From Algihabitans albus (GTDB lineage Bacteria; Pseudomonadota; Alphaproteobacteria; Kiloniellales; DSM-21159): 64,000 nt of DNA. The notes under the pieces were generated by a model. It worked only from the letters and a program-made list of their open reading frames with translations. It was not told the origin of the DNA and searched no databases. This document shows, piece by piece, positions 44,792 through 56,462 of the stretch (positions within the stretch are counted from its first letter, which is position 1; every line of letters starts with the position of its first letter). Both the position numbers and the translations under genes were made by a program. Location of the stretch: contig NZ_QXNY01000002.1 of the NCBI RefSeq assembly GCF_003572205.1, positions 62,001 through 126,000 of the forward strand. Direction: 5' to 3'.

Positions 44792-46297
44792 TTAACCCGC
44801 CCGCGCGAACCTCAAGGCCTCTTCGGCGGCGCGCATCAGGGCGCGCGCCTTGGCCACGGATTCCTGATGCTCGGCTTCCGGGTCGCTGTCTGCCACCACG
44901 CCGCCGCCGGCCTGGACGTACATGGTGCCGTCCTTGATCAGGGCGGTGCGCAGGGCGATGCAGGTGTCCATGTCGCCGCCGGCGCCGAAGTAGCCGACCG
45001 CGCCGGCGTAGAGGCCGCGCCGTTCCGGCTCCAGTTCGTCGATGATCTCCATCGCCCGGACCTTCGGGGCGCCCGATACCGTCCCGGCCGGAAAGCCGGC
45101 GACCAGCGCGTCCAGTGCGTCCAGGCCGGGGCGCAGTTTGCCCTCAACGGTGGAGCTGATGTGCATGACGTGGCTGTAGTTCTCGATCACGAACTTGGCC
45201 GGCACCTCCATCGTGCCGATCTGCGCCACTCGGCCGACGTCGTTCCGTCCCAGGTCGAGCAGCATCAGATGTTCGGCCAGTTCCTTGGGATCGTTCAGCA
45301 GATCTTCGGCGAGGTCCCGGTCTTCGTCCGGCGTGGCGCCGCGCCGGCGTGTCCCGGCGAGGGGCCTCAGCGTGACCGTCTCGCCGCGCAGCCGGACCAG
45401 CACTTCCGGCGAGGAGCCGACGGCGGCGAAGTCGCCCAGATCCATGAAGAAGAGAAAGGGCGAGGGGTTGAGGCGGCGCAGCGCACGATAGAGTGCGAAA
45501 GGCGGCAGCTTGAACGGCAGGTGAAAGCGCTGCGAGGGGACCACCTGGAAAATGTCGCCCGCCGCGATGTAGTCCTTGGCCCGCGCGACCATGTCGCGGA
45601 AGGCCTCCGGCGCCATGTTCGACTGCGGCGCCGGCAGTACGTCCGCCGTTTCGGCGCGTTCGCGGCGATAGGGCAGGGAGCGGCCGAAGTCTTCGACCGC
45701 TTCGGCCAGGCGTTCGCGCGCCAGATCGTAGGCGGCCGACGCGTCGACGCCCGGACGTGGCCAGACCGGCGTGATGACGGTGACCACGTCCTCGACCCGG
45801 TCGAACACCGCCGTCACGGTCGGTCGCACGAAAAGGGCATCGGGGATGCCCAGCACGTCTTTGTTGTCGTCGGGCAGCCGTTCCATCAGTCGGACGGCAT
45901 CGTAGCCCATGTAGCCGATCAGGTTGGACGCCATCGGCGGCAATTCGGGCGGCAGATCGATCCGGCTTTCCTCGATCAGCGCACGCAGAGAGTCCAGCGG
46001 CGCTCCCTCGAGGGGGACGAAGGCGGTCGGATCGCTGCGGGCCTGACGATTGATTTCCGTCGCATCGCGCCGGCAGCGCCAGATGACGTCCGGCTTCATG
46101 GTGATAAAGGAGTAGCGTCCGATGGTGGCGCCACCCTCGACCGATTCGAACAGGAAGGAGAAAGGGCGATTGTCGGTCAGCTTCAGAAAGGCCGAAACCG
46201 GCGTTTCGAGATCGGCGATCAGCCGGGTAAAGACCACCTGCGGCCGATTGGCCCGATAGGCGCTGCGAAAGACGTCGGCCTCTGGCGTGCAGAGCAT
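44792..46297 (-). CDS. trpE: Anthranilate synthase component I
   Basis: A 501-residue chorismate-utilising enzyme that makes anthranilate with the TrpG amidotransferase. The N-terminal regulatory domain has ETPVSAFLKL and FLFESVEGG. The catalytic domain contains FQVVPSQRF, PSPFLFFMDLGDFAAVGSSPEVLV, RPLAGTRRRG, LGRNDVGRV, SHVMHISSTVEGKL and AGAVGYF. It starts 5 bases after the ppiD stop. No trpG follows in this window; a decayed aldoxime/nitrilase region lies downstream instead. Confidence 0.96.
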   Translation of the reverse strand: MLCTPEADVFRSAYRANRPQVVFTRLIADLETPVSAFLKLTDNRPFSFLFESVEGGATIGRYSFITMKPDVIWRCRRDATEINRQARSDPTAFVPLEGAPLDSLRALIEESRIDLPPELPPMASNLIGYMGYDAVRLMERLPDDNKDVLGIPDALFVRPTVTAVFDRVEDVVTVITPVWPRPGVDASAAYDLARERLAEAVEDFGRSLPYRRERAETADVLPAPQSNMAPEAFRDMVARAKDYIAAGDIFQVVPSQRFHLPFKLPPFALYRALRRLNPSPFLFFMDLGDFAAVGSSPEVLVRLRGETVTLRPLAGTRRRGATPDEDRDLAEDLLNDPKELAEHLMLLDLGRNDVGRVAQIGTMEVPAKFVIENYSHVMHISSTVEGKLRPGLDALDALVAGFPAGTVSGAPKVRAMEIIDELEPERRGLYAGAVGYFGAGGDMDTCIALRTALIKDGTMYVQAGGGVVADSDPEAEHQESVAKARALMRAAEEALRFARAG

Positions 46298-46302
46298 GGC
46301 CC

Positions 46303-48186
46303 TTAGAAGTCCGCGAGAATACGGTCGATCACCGCCTGATCGACGGAAACGCCGTACTCGCGCTCGAGAGAGGTTGCGTAAAGGTTCAGGACATCGCCGG
46401 CCAGCGCGCCTTGCAACTGGCTGCGCAGTGCCGTCACCTCCGCCTCGGCGGTTGCCGGATCGGCCTCCACGATCTCGCGCAGGACGGCGACGATCTGCCC
46501 CGCCGTCGCGTCGGCGATGGTGGGCTGGCCGACCTCCAGTCGAAACAGCTGGCTGGGCAGGCGCTCCGAGGGCGTGACGTTGGGGTCGGACTCGTCGCGG
46601 GTCATCGGCGGGGTCGTCCTGATCTGCAGGCCTTCCGCTTCCGCGACACGCTGCAAGGTTTGCCCTTCCTCCAGCCGAGCGACCAGGTCGCTGGCGCGCT
46701 CCAACTGCTGGCTGTCGCGCTGATCGATCTTCCAGTCGGTCACCACCTGCTCGCGGATCTCCTCCAACGGGCGAGGTGTCGGCGGTATCACGCCGTCGAC
46801 CCGAAGGATGAAGTAGCCGCCATCGTCGGTCTCCAGCAGCAGGGAGGTGTCGCCGGCCTCGGTTCTGAAGGCCGCTTCGCTGAAGCTCTGGGTCTGCGGC
46901 AAGCCCTCGATCAATCCGCCCTCCGAATCCCGTCCTTCGCGCCCGTAGGCGTCCAGGTTGCTCACCGGCAGATTCAGGGTCTGCGCGGCTTCTTCCAGTG
47001 TCGCGCCGCCGGCCAGTTCATCGTCCAATTGGTTGGCGATCGAGATCAGCTCGTCGATCGCCCGGCCGAACAGAAGGTCTTCGCGGACCTGATCGCGGAC
47101 AGCTTCGAAACTGGGAGTCTCACCCTCCTGGATCTCCGCGACATGCAGGAGATGCCAGCCGAAGCTGGTTTCCACCGGTTGGCTGCTTTCCCCGTTTTCG
47201 AGCGCGAAGGCCGCCTCCGCGAGATCGCCGGGCAGGTCCGACCGGACGACCGAACCGAAGTCGACCGGCGCTTGACCGGTAAGCTCCTCGGCCAGGCTCG
47301 CGAAATCCGCACCTGTCTGGAGGCGTTGGACTGCGGCTGCGGCTGCGGCTTCGTCGTCGAAGATCATCTGAGACACGCTGCGGCGTTCCGGCGTGCCCAG
47401 AGTCGTGCGCTGTTCCTCGTAGGCGGTGCGCAGTTCGTCTTCGCTGACCGCCATCTCGGCGATAAAAGCCTGCGGGCTGAGGTCGATATAGGTCAGCGTC
47501 CGGAACTCCGGCGCCATGTAGGTGTCCTGCGTCGCGTCGTAGAAGCTCTGCAGCTCTGCCGCGTCCGGCTCGGCAATCTCTTCCAGGCTGCCGAAGGGCA
47601 GTTCGACGTAGTCTGCGATCCGTGCTTGAGCCTGGAAGCGGTAAAGCCCCTCGGCCAGAATCCGGGGTGCCTCCACGCCCAGGCCGATGGCGCCGACCAC
47701 CCGGTCGCGCACCACTTGGGCGGAGAGGCGCTCCAGGAACTGGGCTTCCGAAATTCGCTGGCTTCTCAGAAAGGCTTGGAAGCGGTTGCGATCGAAGGTG
47801 TTGAGCGCATCGCGAAAGCTGGGGTCTCCGACAATCTCCGACCGAAGGGTGTCTTCCGTAACGGCCAGATCGAGGTCGTCGGCTTGCTGGATGAACAGCG
47901 CCTCGACCACCAGCCGGTTAAGGGCTTGCTGCGGCAGGCCGATGGCGCGCGCCATTTCCGGGTCGACCTGTTGGCCGATCCGTTGGCGCAGGAGGCTATA
48001 GTCCTGCGCCAGATTGCTGCGGAACGCGGCTTCGGAAATCTCCTGTTCGCCCACCGTCGCGACCGTCTGGGAATGGCCGCCGCCACGGAAGATGTCGCCC
48101 ACGCCCCAGATCGCGAAGCTGGCGATCAGCAGGCCGAACAGCGTGTAGACGAAAACCTTGGCAACGATGCCGCGCAAAAAGTTCAT
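46303..48186 (-). CDS. ppiD: Peptidyl-prolyl isomerase / periplasmic chaperone PpiD
   Basis: A 627-residue protein anchored in the inner membrane by one helix (VFVYTLFGLLIASFAIWGVG, near residues 12-31). It then carries a SurA_N-type chaperone region (EISEAAFRSNLAQDY, LVVEALFIQQAD) and a central parvulin domain (RRSVSQMIF, FASLAEELTGQ, FGWHLLHVAEI). It helps fold outer-membrane and secreted proteins as they leave the Sec channel. The ATG at 48186 puts the anchor at the N-terminus; an upstream ATG would add 17 Gln/Thr-rich residues. trpE follows directly. Confidence 0.93.
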   Translation of the reverse strand: MNFLRGIVAKVFVYTLFGLLIASFAIWGVGDIFRGGGHSQTVATVGEQEISEAAFRSNLAQDYSLLRQRIGQQVDPEMARAIGLPQQALNRLVVEALFIQQADDLDLAVTEDTLRSEIVGDPSFRDALNTFDRNRFQAFLRSQRISEAQFLERLSAQVVRDRVVGAIGLGVEAPRILAEGLYRFQAQARIADYVELPFGSLEEIAEPDAAELQSFYDATQDTYMAPEFRTLTYIDLSPQAFIAEMAVSEDELRTAYEEQRTTLGTPERRSVSQMIFDDEAAAAAAVQRLQTGADFASLAEELTGQAPVDFGSVVRSDLPGDLAEAAFALENGESSQPVETSFGWHLLHVAEIQEGETPSFEAVRDQVREDLLFGRAIDELISIANQLDDELAGGATLEEAAQTLNLPVSNLDAYGREGRDSEGGLIEGLPQTQSFSEAAFRTEAGDTSLLLETDDGGYFILRVDGVIPPTPRPLEEIREQVVTDWKIDQRDSQQLERASDLVARLEEGQTLQRVAEAEGLQIRTTPPMTRDESDPNVTPSERLPSQLFRLEVGQPTIADATAGQIVAVLREIVEADPATAEAEVTALRSQLQGALAGDVLNLYATSLEREYGVSVDQAVIDRILADF

Positions 48187-48521
48187 GAGTCCCGAATTCC
48201 GTTGAGTCTGCGTCTGGATCTGCGCCGTTTGGCGCATGCGATCCCGAAGCAGCGCATCCTAGTGCAGGAACGCGGCGGAGGGAATTGCTAAGGCGGTCCT
48301 CGGGTTTGCCCGAATTTCTATTGCAATCAGATGTTTAGTGCTTTTGCCCAGGCTTGACCGAACCTCTGCTCGCTCCCGGTGTCTGAAACCGGGGGATCCG
48401 GCGAAGCTCAGGCCGGACTAAGTCCGACCGACGACTGGCCGGACCGTTCCGCTCGTGCTAAGGCCTCTGCGCACCGAGGCCTGTGGCTGCGCGAGCCGAG
48501 GTATGTCCGTGGAGGGGATCG
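48187..48521. promoter_or_regulatory. Divergent gap between ppiD and tpiA
   Basis: A 335-base gap holding the promoters of both genes. A small hairpin CCCGGT/ACCGGG (48375-48393) is seen, and GGAGGGG at 48511-48517 is the tpiA ribosome site. No gene or RNA is recognised. Confidence 0.4.
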
Positions 48522-49307
48522 ATGCGGCGTAAACTGATTGCCGGAAACTGGAAGATGAACGGCCTCACGGCCGACGGCCTGAAGCTGGCGGAGTCGCTTG
48601 CCCAGCGGGCCCAGCAAGCGGCCGACTACGGTGATCCGAAGCCGCCGGCCTGCGACCTTCTCGTCTGCCCGCCTTTCACGCTGCTGTGGCCGGTCCGCGA
48701 CGCCATCGTCGGCGGCGGTATCGCGCTCGGCGGCCAGGACTGTCATGCGGTGCAGTCGGGCGCGCACACGGGCGATGTCTCGGCGGCGATGCTGAGGGAT
48801 CTCGGCTGCGACTTCGTCATTCTGGGGCACTCGGAGCGCCGCCAGAACCATGGCGAAGACGATGCGACAGTCCGCGCCAAGGCTGAAGCGGCCCTGGATA
48901 GCGGTCTCACACCGATCGTTTGCGTCGGCGAAACCGAGGCGGAGCGTGACGCCGGCGAGACCCTCGCAGTGATTGCGCGGCAGATCGAGAGGGCCTTGCC
49001 GATTTCGGCCTTGGCGCAGGAAGAGACCGGCCTCGTGATCGCCTATGAGCCCGTCTGGGCTATCGGGACTGGCCGAACCGCGACGCCGGATCAGGTTCAA
49101 GAAGTCCACGCGGCTCTGCGCCGCCACTTGGCCGACCTGCTCGGCGCGGGGCGCGCCGACGCGACGCGGTTGCTCTACGGTGGCTCGGTGAAGCCCGAGA
49201 ACGCGCAGGAGTTGATGGTTCTGGCGGACGTGGATGGGGCCCTGGTTGGCGGTGCCAGCTTGAAAACCGAAGATTTTTGGGCGATTGCGACGGCCTGTCC
49301 GCTTTGA
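48522..49307 (+). CDS. tpiA: Triosephosphate isomerase
   Basis: A 261-residue glycolytic enzyme interconverting dihydroxyacetone phosphate and glyceraldehyde 3-phosphate. Active-site residues are in place: N and K of AGNWKMNG, the His of LGHSERR, the catalytic Glu of AYEPVWAIGTG, and the phosphate loop YGGSVKPEN. The ATG at 48522, five bases after GGAGGGG, is the start. First gene of the tpiA-secG-pyrG series. Confidence 0.97.
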   Translation: MRRKLIAGNWKMNGLTADGLKLAESLAQRAQQAADYGDPKPPACDLLVCPPFTLLWPVRDAIVGGGIALGGQDCHAVQSGAHTGDVSAAMLRDLGCDFVILGHSERRQNHGEDDATVRAKAEAALDSGLTPIVCVGETEAERDAGETLAVIARQIERALPISALAQEETGLVIAYEPVWAIGTGRTATPDQVQEVHAALRRHLADLLGAGRADATRLLYGGSVKPENAQELMVLADVDGALVGGASLKTEDFWAIATACPL

Positions 49308-49473
49308 TCCGGCTCCATCGATGCGGCGGCGATGATCGGCCCTAGCCATTGCGGCGCCGATCCCTTACATAGCGCCGAAGCTATGAAATCTTGGCTGCGC
49401 ATCCCAAGCGATCGCGCAACCTAGCCGCCGGGACCGGGCTCGCGCGGCTACCTTGGTGTTTCAGGTTGGGACT

Positions 49474-49833
49474 ATGGAACAGATACTTCTTGTCGTTCAC
49501 TTGCTGATCGCGGTCGTCTTGATCGGGGTGGTGCTGATGCAGCGGAGCGAAGGCGGCGGCCTGGGCATCGGCGGTGGCGGCGGTGGCGGCGGTGGCGGCA
49601 TGAGCGGTTTCATGACCGGCCGCGGAACCGCGAACTTCCTGACCCGGACCACGGCGATTCTCGCGGCCTGCTTCATGGCGACCTCCATCACCTTGGCGAT
49701 CCTGGCCGGGGGCCATCGCGAGGGCGGTTCGATCCTCGATCAGCCTGTCGGCGATACCTTCACGCCGCCTGCGCCGGTCTTGCCGGATTCCAGTCCGGCG
49801 GAGCCGGCCGAGCCCAGCGTGCCGCTACAGTGA
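49474..49833 (+). CDS. secG: Preprotein translocase subunit SecG
   Basis: A 119-residue inner-membrane protein with two helices (LLVVHLLIAVVLIGVVLMQ and TTAILAACFMATSITLAIL). These flank the SecG-typical cytoplasmic loop RSEGGGLGIGGGG...MSGFMTGRGTANFLTRTT. The loop has an unusually long run of glycines from a GGCGGT-type repeat. The C-terminus is Pro-rich. It sits between tpiA and pyrG as in many alphaproteobacteria. The ATG at 49474 is chosen; a frame from 49453 adds seven residues. Confidence 0.93.
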   Translation: MEQILLVVHLLIAVVLIGVVLMQRSEGGGLGIGGGGGGGGGGMSGFMTGRGTANFLTRTTAILAACFMATSITLAILAGGHREGGSILDQPVGDTFTPPAPVLPDSSPAEPAEPSVPLQ

Positions 49834-50003
49834 ACCTGTTTCGCGGCTGCGGGCTGGTCGCGACTCCGAACTGACCCCTATTCCTGTCACGACCGTTGTG
49901 CGTTCGCCGCGCCGGTTTTCCGTACGTTCAAATCTACAGGATACTCATGCCGGTCCAGCACCTCGGCTTCGGCTCTTGCCGTGCGCGCCTTCAGCAGGGA
50001 TAG

Positions 50004-51638
<1,635 letters not shown>

Positions 51639-51647
51639 GGGCCGGCA

Positions 51648-52394
51648 ATGACTGTCGGCAGCCAGGAAGATCTGGAACAGCTCAAGGCGGTCGGACAGAT
51701 CGTCGCCCAGGTTCTGCGGGACATGGGCGCGGCCCTGGAGCCCGGCATGACGACCGGCGAGTTGGACGGCCTCGGCCGTCAGGGGCTGGAGGCGCGGGGC
51801 GCCCGCTCGGCCCCGGAGACCACCTACGGTTTTCCGGGCGCGACCTGCATCAGCGTCAACAACGAGATCGCACACGGCATCCCAGGCGAGCGTCGGATCG
51901 CCGCCGGCGATCTGGTGAACATCGACGTGTCCGCCGAACGCAACGGCTTCTTCGCGGATACCGGTGCGAGCTTTGCGGTGCCGCCCACCACGGCGGCGCA
52001 GCGTCGGCTCTGCCAAACGACGCGGAAGGCACTGGAGCGTGCCGTGGGAGTGGTGCGCGCCGGTACGCCGATGAATCGCATTGGCAAGGCGGTGGAGAAG
52101 ATGGCGCGTCAGCAAGGCTATACGATCATCCGCAACCTCCAGAGTCACGGTGTCGGCGGGGCGCTGCACGAGGAACCGGGCTATATCCCATCCTATTACG
52201 ACCCGGCGGACCGTCGTGTTCTACATGACGGCATGGTGATCACTATCGAACCTTTCCTCTCGACCGGCGCCGAATGGGCGGAAGAGACCGGCGACGGCTG
52301 GACCTTGGCGACGCCGGCGCACTACATGACGGCACAGTATGAACACAGCCTGGTGGTAACGCGCGGCGGCGCGATCGTTCTTACGGTCCCGTAA
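51648..52394 (+). CDS. map: Type I methionine aminopeptidase
   Basis: A 248-residue metalloprotease that removes N-terminal methionine. The metal ligands are all visible: NIDVS (Asp), ADTGASF (Asp), [12 protein letters not shown] (His), TIEPF (Glu) and QYEHSLVV (Glu), preceded by [16 protein letters not shown] replaces the more usual GHGIG. Its place between pyrG and kdsA is not the common order, so it may be a second map copy. It is probably co-transcribed with pyrG. Confidence 0.93.
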   Translation: MTVGSQEDLEQLKAVGQIVAQVLRDMGAALEPGMTTGELDGLGRQGLEARGARSAPETTYGFPGATCISVNNEIAHGIPGERRIAAGDLVNIDVSAERNGFFADTGASFAVPPTTAAQRRLCQTTRKALERAVGVVRAGTPMNRIGKAVEKMARQQGYTIIRNLQSHGVGGALHEEPGYIPSYYDPADRRVLHDGMVITIEPFLSTGAEWAEETGDGWTLATPAHYMTAQYEHSLVVTRGGAIVLTVP

Positions 52395-52438
52395 CCCGTC
52401 CGAACGCTGCCTTGGCGCCGCAGGCAAAAGGACTGACC

Positions 52439-53269
52439 ATGACGGAACCTAGATCCGTGCGCGTCGGCGATCTCGAACTCGCCAACGACATGCCTTTCAC
52501 GCTCATCGCGGGGCCTTGCGCCCTGGAATCCCGCCAGCATGCGCTGGAGATGTCCTATGCCATCAAGGAAGTTGCCGACCGGCTGGATATCGGGCTGATC
52601 TACAAGACCTCCTTCGACAAGGCCAACCGGACCTCGCTCGGCTCCAATCGCGGCTTAGGGCTGGAGGAGGCCTTGCCGATCCTGGCCGAGGTCCGTGAGA
52701 GCGTCGGCTGCCCCGTGCTGACCGATGTGCACAGGCCCGAGCAGTGCGCGCCCGTGGCGGAAGCGGTGGATGTTCTGCAGATCCCGGCTTTCCTCTGCCG
52801 TCAGACCGATCTGCTCGTGGCCGCGGCGGAAACCGGCAAGGTGGTCAACGTCAAGAAGGGGCAGTTCCTGGCCCCCTGGGACATGCGCAACGTCGCGGAG
52901 AAGGTTGCGCTGTCCGGCAACGACCGCATCCTGCTGACCGAGCGCGGGGCCTCCTTCGGTTACAACACGCTGGTCACCGATTTCCGCAGCCTGCCGATCA
53001 TGGCCGAGACCGGCTATCCGGTGGTGTTCGATGCGACCCACTCGGTGCAGCAGCCGGGCGGGCAGGGCGCGACGTCGGGCGGTCAGCGGGAGTTCGTGCC
53101 GGTCCTGGCACGCGCCGCCGTCGCGGTCGGCGTGGCCGCGGTTTTCATGGAGACCCACCAGGATCCGGACAGCGCGCCCTCGGATGGACCGAACATGGTG
53201 CCGCTGCGCGAGCTCGAGGCACTCTTGAGCCAACTCGTCGCCTTGGACCGTGTCGCCAAGGCGGGCTAA
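52439..53269 (+). CDS. kdsA: 3-deoxy-8-phosphooctulonate (Kdo-8-P) synthase
   Basis: A 276-residue TIM-barrel enzyme condensing phosphoenolpyruvate with arabinose 5-phosphate, the first committed step of Kdo for lipopolysaccharide. Landmarks are [77 protein letters not shown] and [16 protein letters not shown]. The start is the ATG at 52439. It indicates a Kdo-containing outer membrane. Confidence 0.97.
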   Translation: MTEPRSVRVGDLELANDMPFTLIAGPCALESRQHALEMSYAIKEVADRLDIGLIYKTSFDKANRTSLGSNRGLGLEEALPILAEVRESVGCPVLTDVHRPEQCAPVAEAVDVLQIPAFLCRQTDLLVAAAETGKVVNVKKGQFLAPWDMRNVAEKVALSGNDRILLTERGASFGYNTLVTDFRSLPIMAETGYPVVFDATHSVQQPGGQGATSGGQREFVPVLARAAVAVGVAAVFMETHQDPDSAPSDGPNMVPLRELEALLSQLVALDRVAKAG

Positions 53270-53281
53270 CCGATCCCATGA

Positions 53282-54661
<1,380 letters not shown>

Positions 54662-54746
54662 AGCGCCGTCTTGCGGTTTGGCGCCGATGGAAGGGGCCCT
54701 GTGAGTCCTTCGCGCCACAGGTCACGGGGATTGTCTCGATTTTCTT

Positions 54747-54768
54747 GACTCCGGATTTGACCGGAGTC
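54747..54768 (+). terminator. Hairpin between eno and ftsB
   Basis: A perfect 8-base stem, GACTCCGG with CCGGAGTC, around ATTTGA, 85 bases after the eno stop and 24 bases before the ftsB start. It has no T-run, so termination would be weak. Confidence 0.4.
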
Positions 54769-54791
54769 GCCGGGCGTGATTCTCTGCGGTC

Positions 54792-55121
54792 ATGCAGCTC
54801 GCCTCGGAAATTCGTCGTCGCCTCAAGACTATCCTGCCGCAGGTTCTCGCCGTCGGCGTGATCGGCTATTTCGCCTATCACGCTGTTCAGGGCGAGCGCG
54901 GTTTTCTCGCTTATCTACATCTTTCCCAGGAACTGGCCGAGGCCGAAGCCGTGGCGGCGGCCGTGGCCTCCGAACGCAGAGAGCTGTCGGGCAAGGTGGA
55001 CCGTCTGCGGGACGGCAGCATCGATCCGGATTTGCTGGAGGAGCGCGCCCGCGCGCTCCTGAACTACGGCTATGCCGAGGAGACGATGGTTCTGCGGAGA
55101 TCTGATCGAAACATAAATTAA
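54792..55121 (+). CDS. ftsB: Septum formation initiator FtsB/DivIC-like
   Basis: A 109-residue bitopic membrane protein: one helix (VLAVGVIGYFAYHAVQG, about 17-33), then a periplasmic coiled coil (LAEAEAVAAAVASERRELSGKV) and a DPDLLEERARALLNY motif characteristic of the DivIC family. It joins FtsL and FtsQ in the division complex. Its place between eno and pdhA is standard for alphaproteobacteria. Confidence 0.9.
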   Translation: MQLASEIRRRLKTILPQVLAVGVIGYFAYHAVQGERGFLAYLHLSQELAEAEAVAAAVASERRELSGKVDRLRDGSIDPDLLEERARALLNYGYAEETMVLRRSDRNIN

Positions 55122-55271
55122 TCCAAATTCAGTTAATTTTCATTTTTGTTTTATATTACAAATATTTACCCTGTTTCTTGCATTTCCCTTTTGGCGCCTT
55201 TACCTTAACGCCGTGGTCGTAGCGGGGGCAACGCTCGCATGGTCGCGCAATAGGGAGAGCGCTGGAAATCA
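55122..55271 (+). promoter_or_regulatory. AT-rich promoter region upstream of pdhA
   Basis: The gap starts with a stretch of some 75 bases (about 55110-55185) that is mostly A and T, in sharp contrast to its surroundings. This is the expected position of the pdhABC promoter. I cannot pick the hexamers with certainty. Confidence 0.45.
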
Positions 55272-56435
55272 ATGGCTAACAGAGCATCGGGAAGTGGCAA
55301 GGCGTCCGCTTCCAAGCCTTCGACCAAGGCCGCACGCGGCGCTTCCTCCGGGGCGACCCGCGGCGATGGCAAGCCCAAGTCCGCCAAGTCGCCGTCGAAA
55401 GCTGCGGCGGCCAGCGCGGCGAGCGCCACCAAGCGGCAGGCCGAGCGGGCCAAGAAGCACGACAAGACGACCCTCCTGGAACTCTACCGCGAGATGCTGT
55501 TGGCGCGCCGTTTCGAGGAGAAGGCCGGCCAGATGTATGGCATGGGCCTGATCGGCGGCTTTTGCCATCTCTACATCGGCCAGGAAGCGGTGGTGGTCGG
55601 CCTGCAGACGGCGATCACCGAGAAGGACACGGTCGTCACGTCCTACCGCGACCACGCCCACATGCTTGCCTGCGGCATGGACCCGAAGGGCGTGATGGCC
55701 GAACTGACAGGCCGCCGTACGGGCTACTCCAAGGGCAAGGGCGGCTCCATGCACATGTTCAGCCGCGAGAAGAATTTCTTCGGCGGCCACGGCATCGTCG
55801 GCGCCCAGGTGCCGATCGGAACCGGCATCGCCTTCGGCCACAGATACCTGGAGGAAGAGGCCGTCTGCCTGACCTATCTGGGCGACGGGGCCGTCAACCA
55901 GGGACAGGTCTACGAGGCCTTCAACATGGCGGCGCTCTGGAGCCTTCCGGTCATCTACGTGATCGAGAACAACAAGTACGGCATGGGTACCTCGAGCGAG
56001 CGGTCCTCCGCCAAGGCTCAGGAGCTCTACAACCGCGGCCAAGCCTATGGCATTCCGGGTCTGCAGGTCGACGGGATGGACGTTCTGGCCGTACGCGAGG
56101 CTGCCGACAAGGTCGTGGCGCATGTACGTGCCGGGAAGGGCCCGTACATCATGGAGATGCTGACCTACCGCTATCGCGGCCACTCGATGTCCGACCCGGC
56201 GAAGTACCGCTCGAAGGAGGAGGTGCAGAAGATGCGCACCGAGCGGGACCCGATCGATCGGTTGAAGCATACGCTGATCGAAGAGGGGTACTGCAGCGAG
56301 GACGAACTGAAGGCCATCGACCGCAAGGTCAAGGAAATCATCTCCGAGGCAGCCGAGTTCGCCCAGAACTCGCCCGAACCCGACGAGGCCGAGCTGTGGA
56401 CCGAGGTCTACACCGAGGCCGAGGCGGCGGAGTAA
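55272..56435 (+). CDS. pdhA: Pyruvate dehydrogenase E1 component, alpha subunit
   Basis: A 387-residue thiamine-diphosphate enzyme subunit that decarboxylates pyruvate with PdhB. Landmarks are GFCHLYIGQEAVVVGL, SYRDHAHML, KGKGGSMHMF, the ThDP motif GDGAVNQGQVYEAFNMAALW...ENNKYGMGT, and the phosphorylation-loop-like YRYRGHSMSDP. The first 65 residues form a Lys/Ala/Ser-rich tail not needed for the fold, longer than usual. First gene of pdhABC. Confidence 0.97.
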   Translation: MANRASGSGKASASKPSTKAARGASSGATRGDGKPKSAKSPSKAAAASAASATKRQAERAKKHDKTTLLELYREMLLARRFEEKAGQMYGMGLIGGFCHLYIGQEAVVVGLQTAITEKDTVVTSYRDHAHMLACGMDPKGVMAELTGRRTGYSKGKGGSMHMFSREKNFFGGHGIVGAQVPIGTGIAFGHRYLEEEAVCLTYLGDGAVNQGQVYEAFNMAALWSLPVIYVIENNKYGMGTSSERSSAKAQELYNRGQAYGIPGLQVDGMDVLAVREAADKVVAHVRAGKGPYIMEMLTYRYRGHSMSDPAKYRSKEEVQKMRTERDPIDRLKHTLIEEGYCSEDELKAIDRKVKEIISEAAEFAQNSPEPDEAELWTEVYTEAEAAE

Positions 56436-56462
56436 GCGGGCGGCGACGGGAGGACAGAAACG

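Noticed and set aside
49540-49620. Frameshift in secG caused by the GGCGGT repeat run
   Set aside because: The frame stays open, with both transmembrane helices in the same frame on either side of the glycine run.
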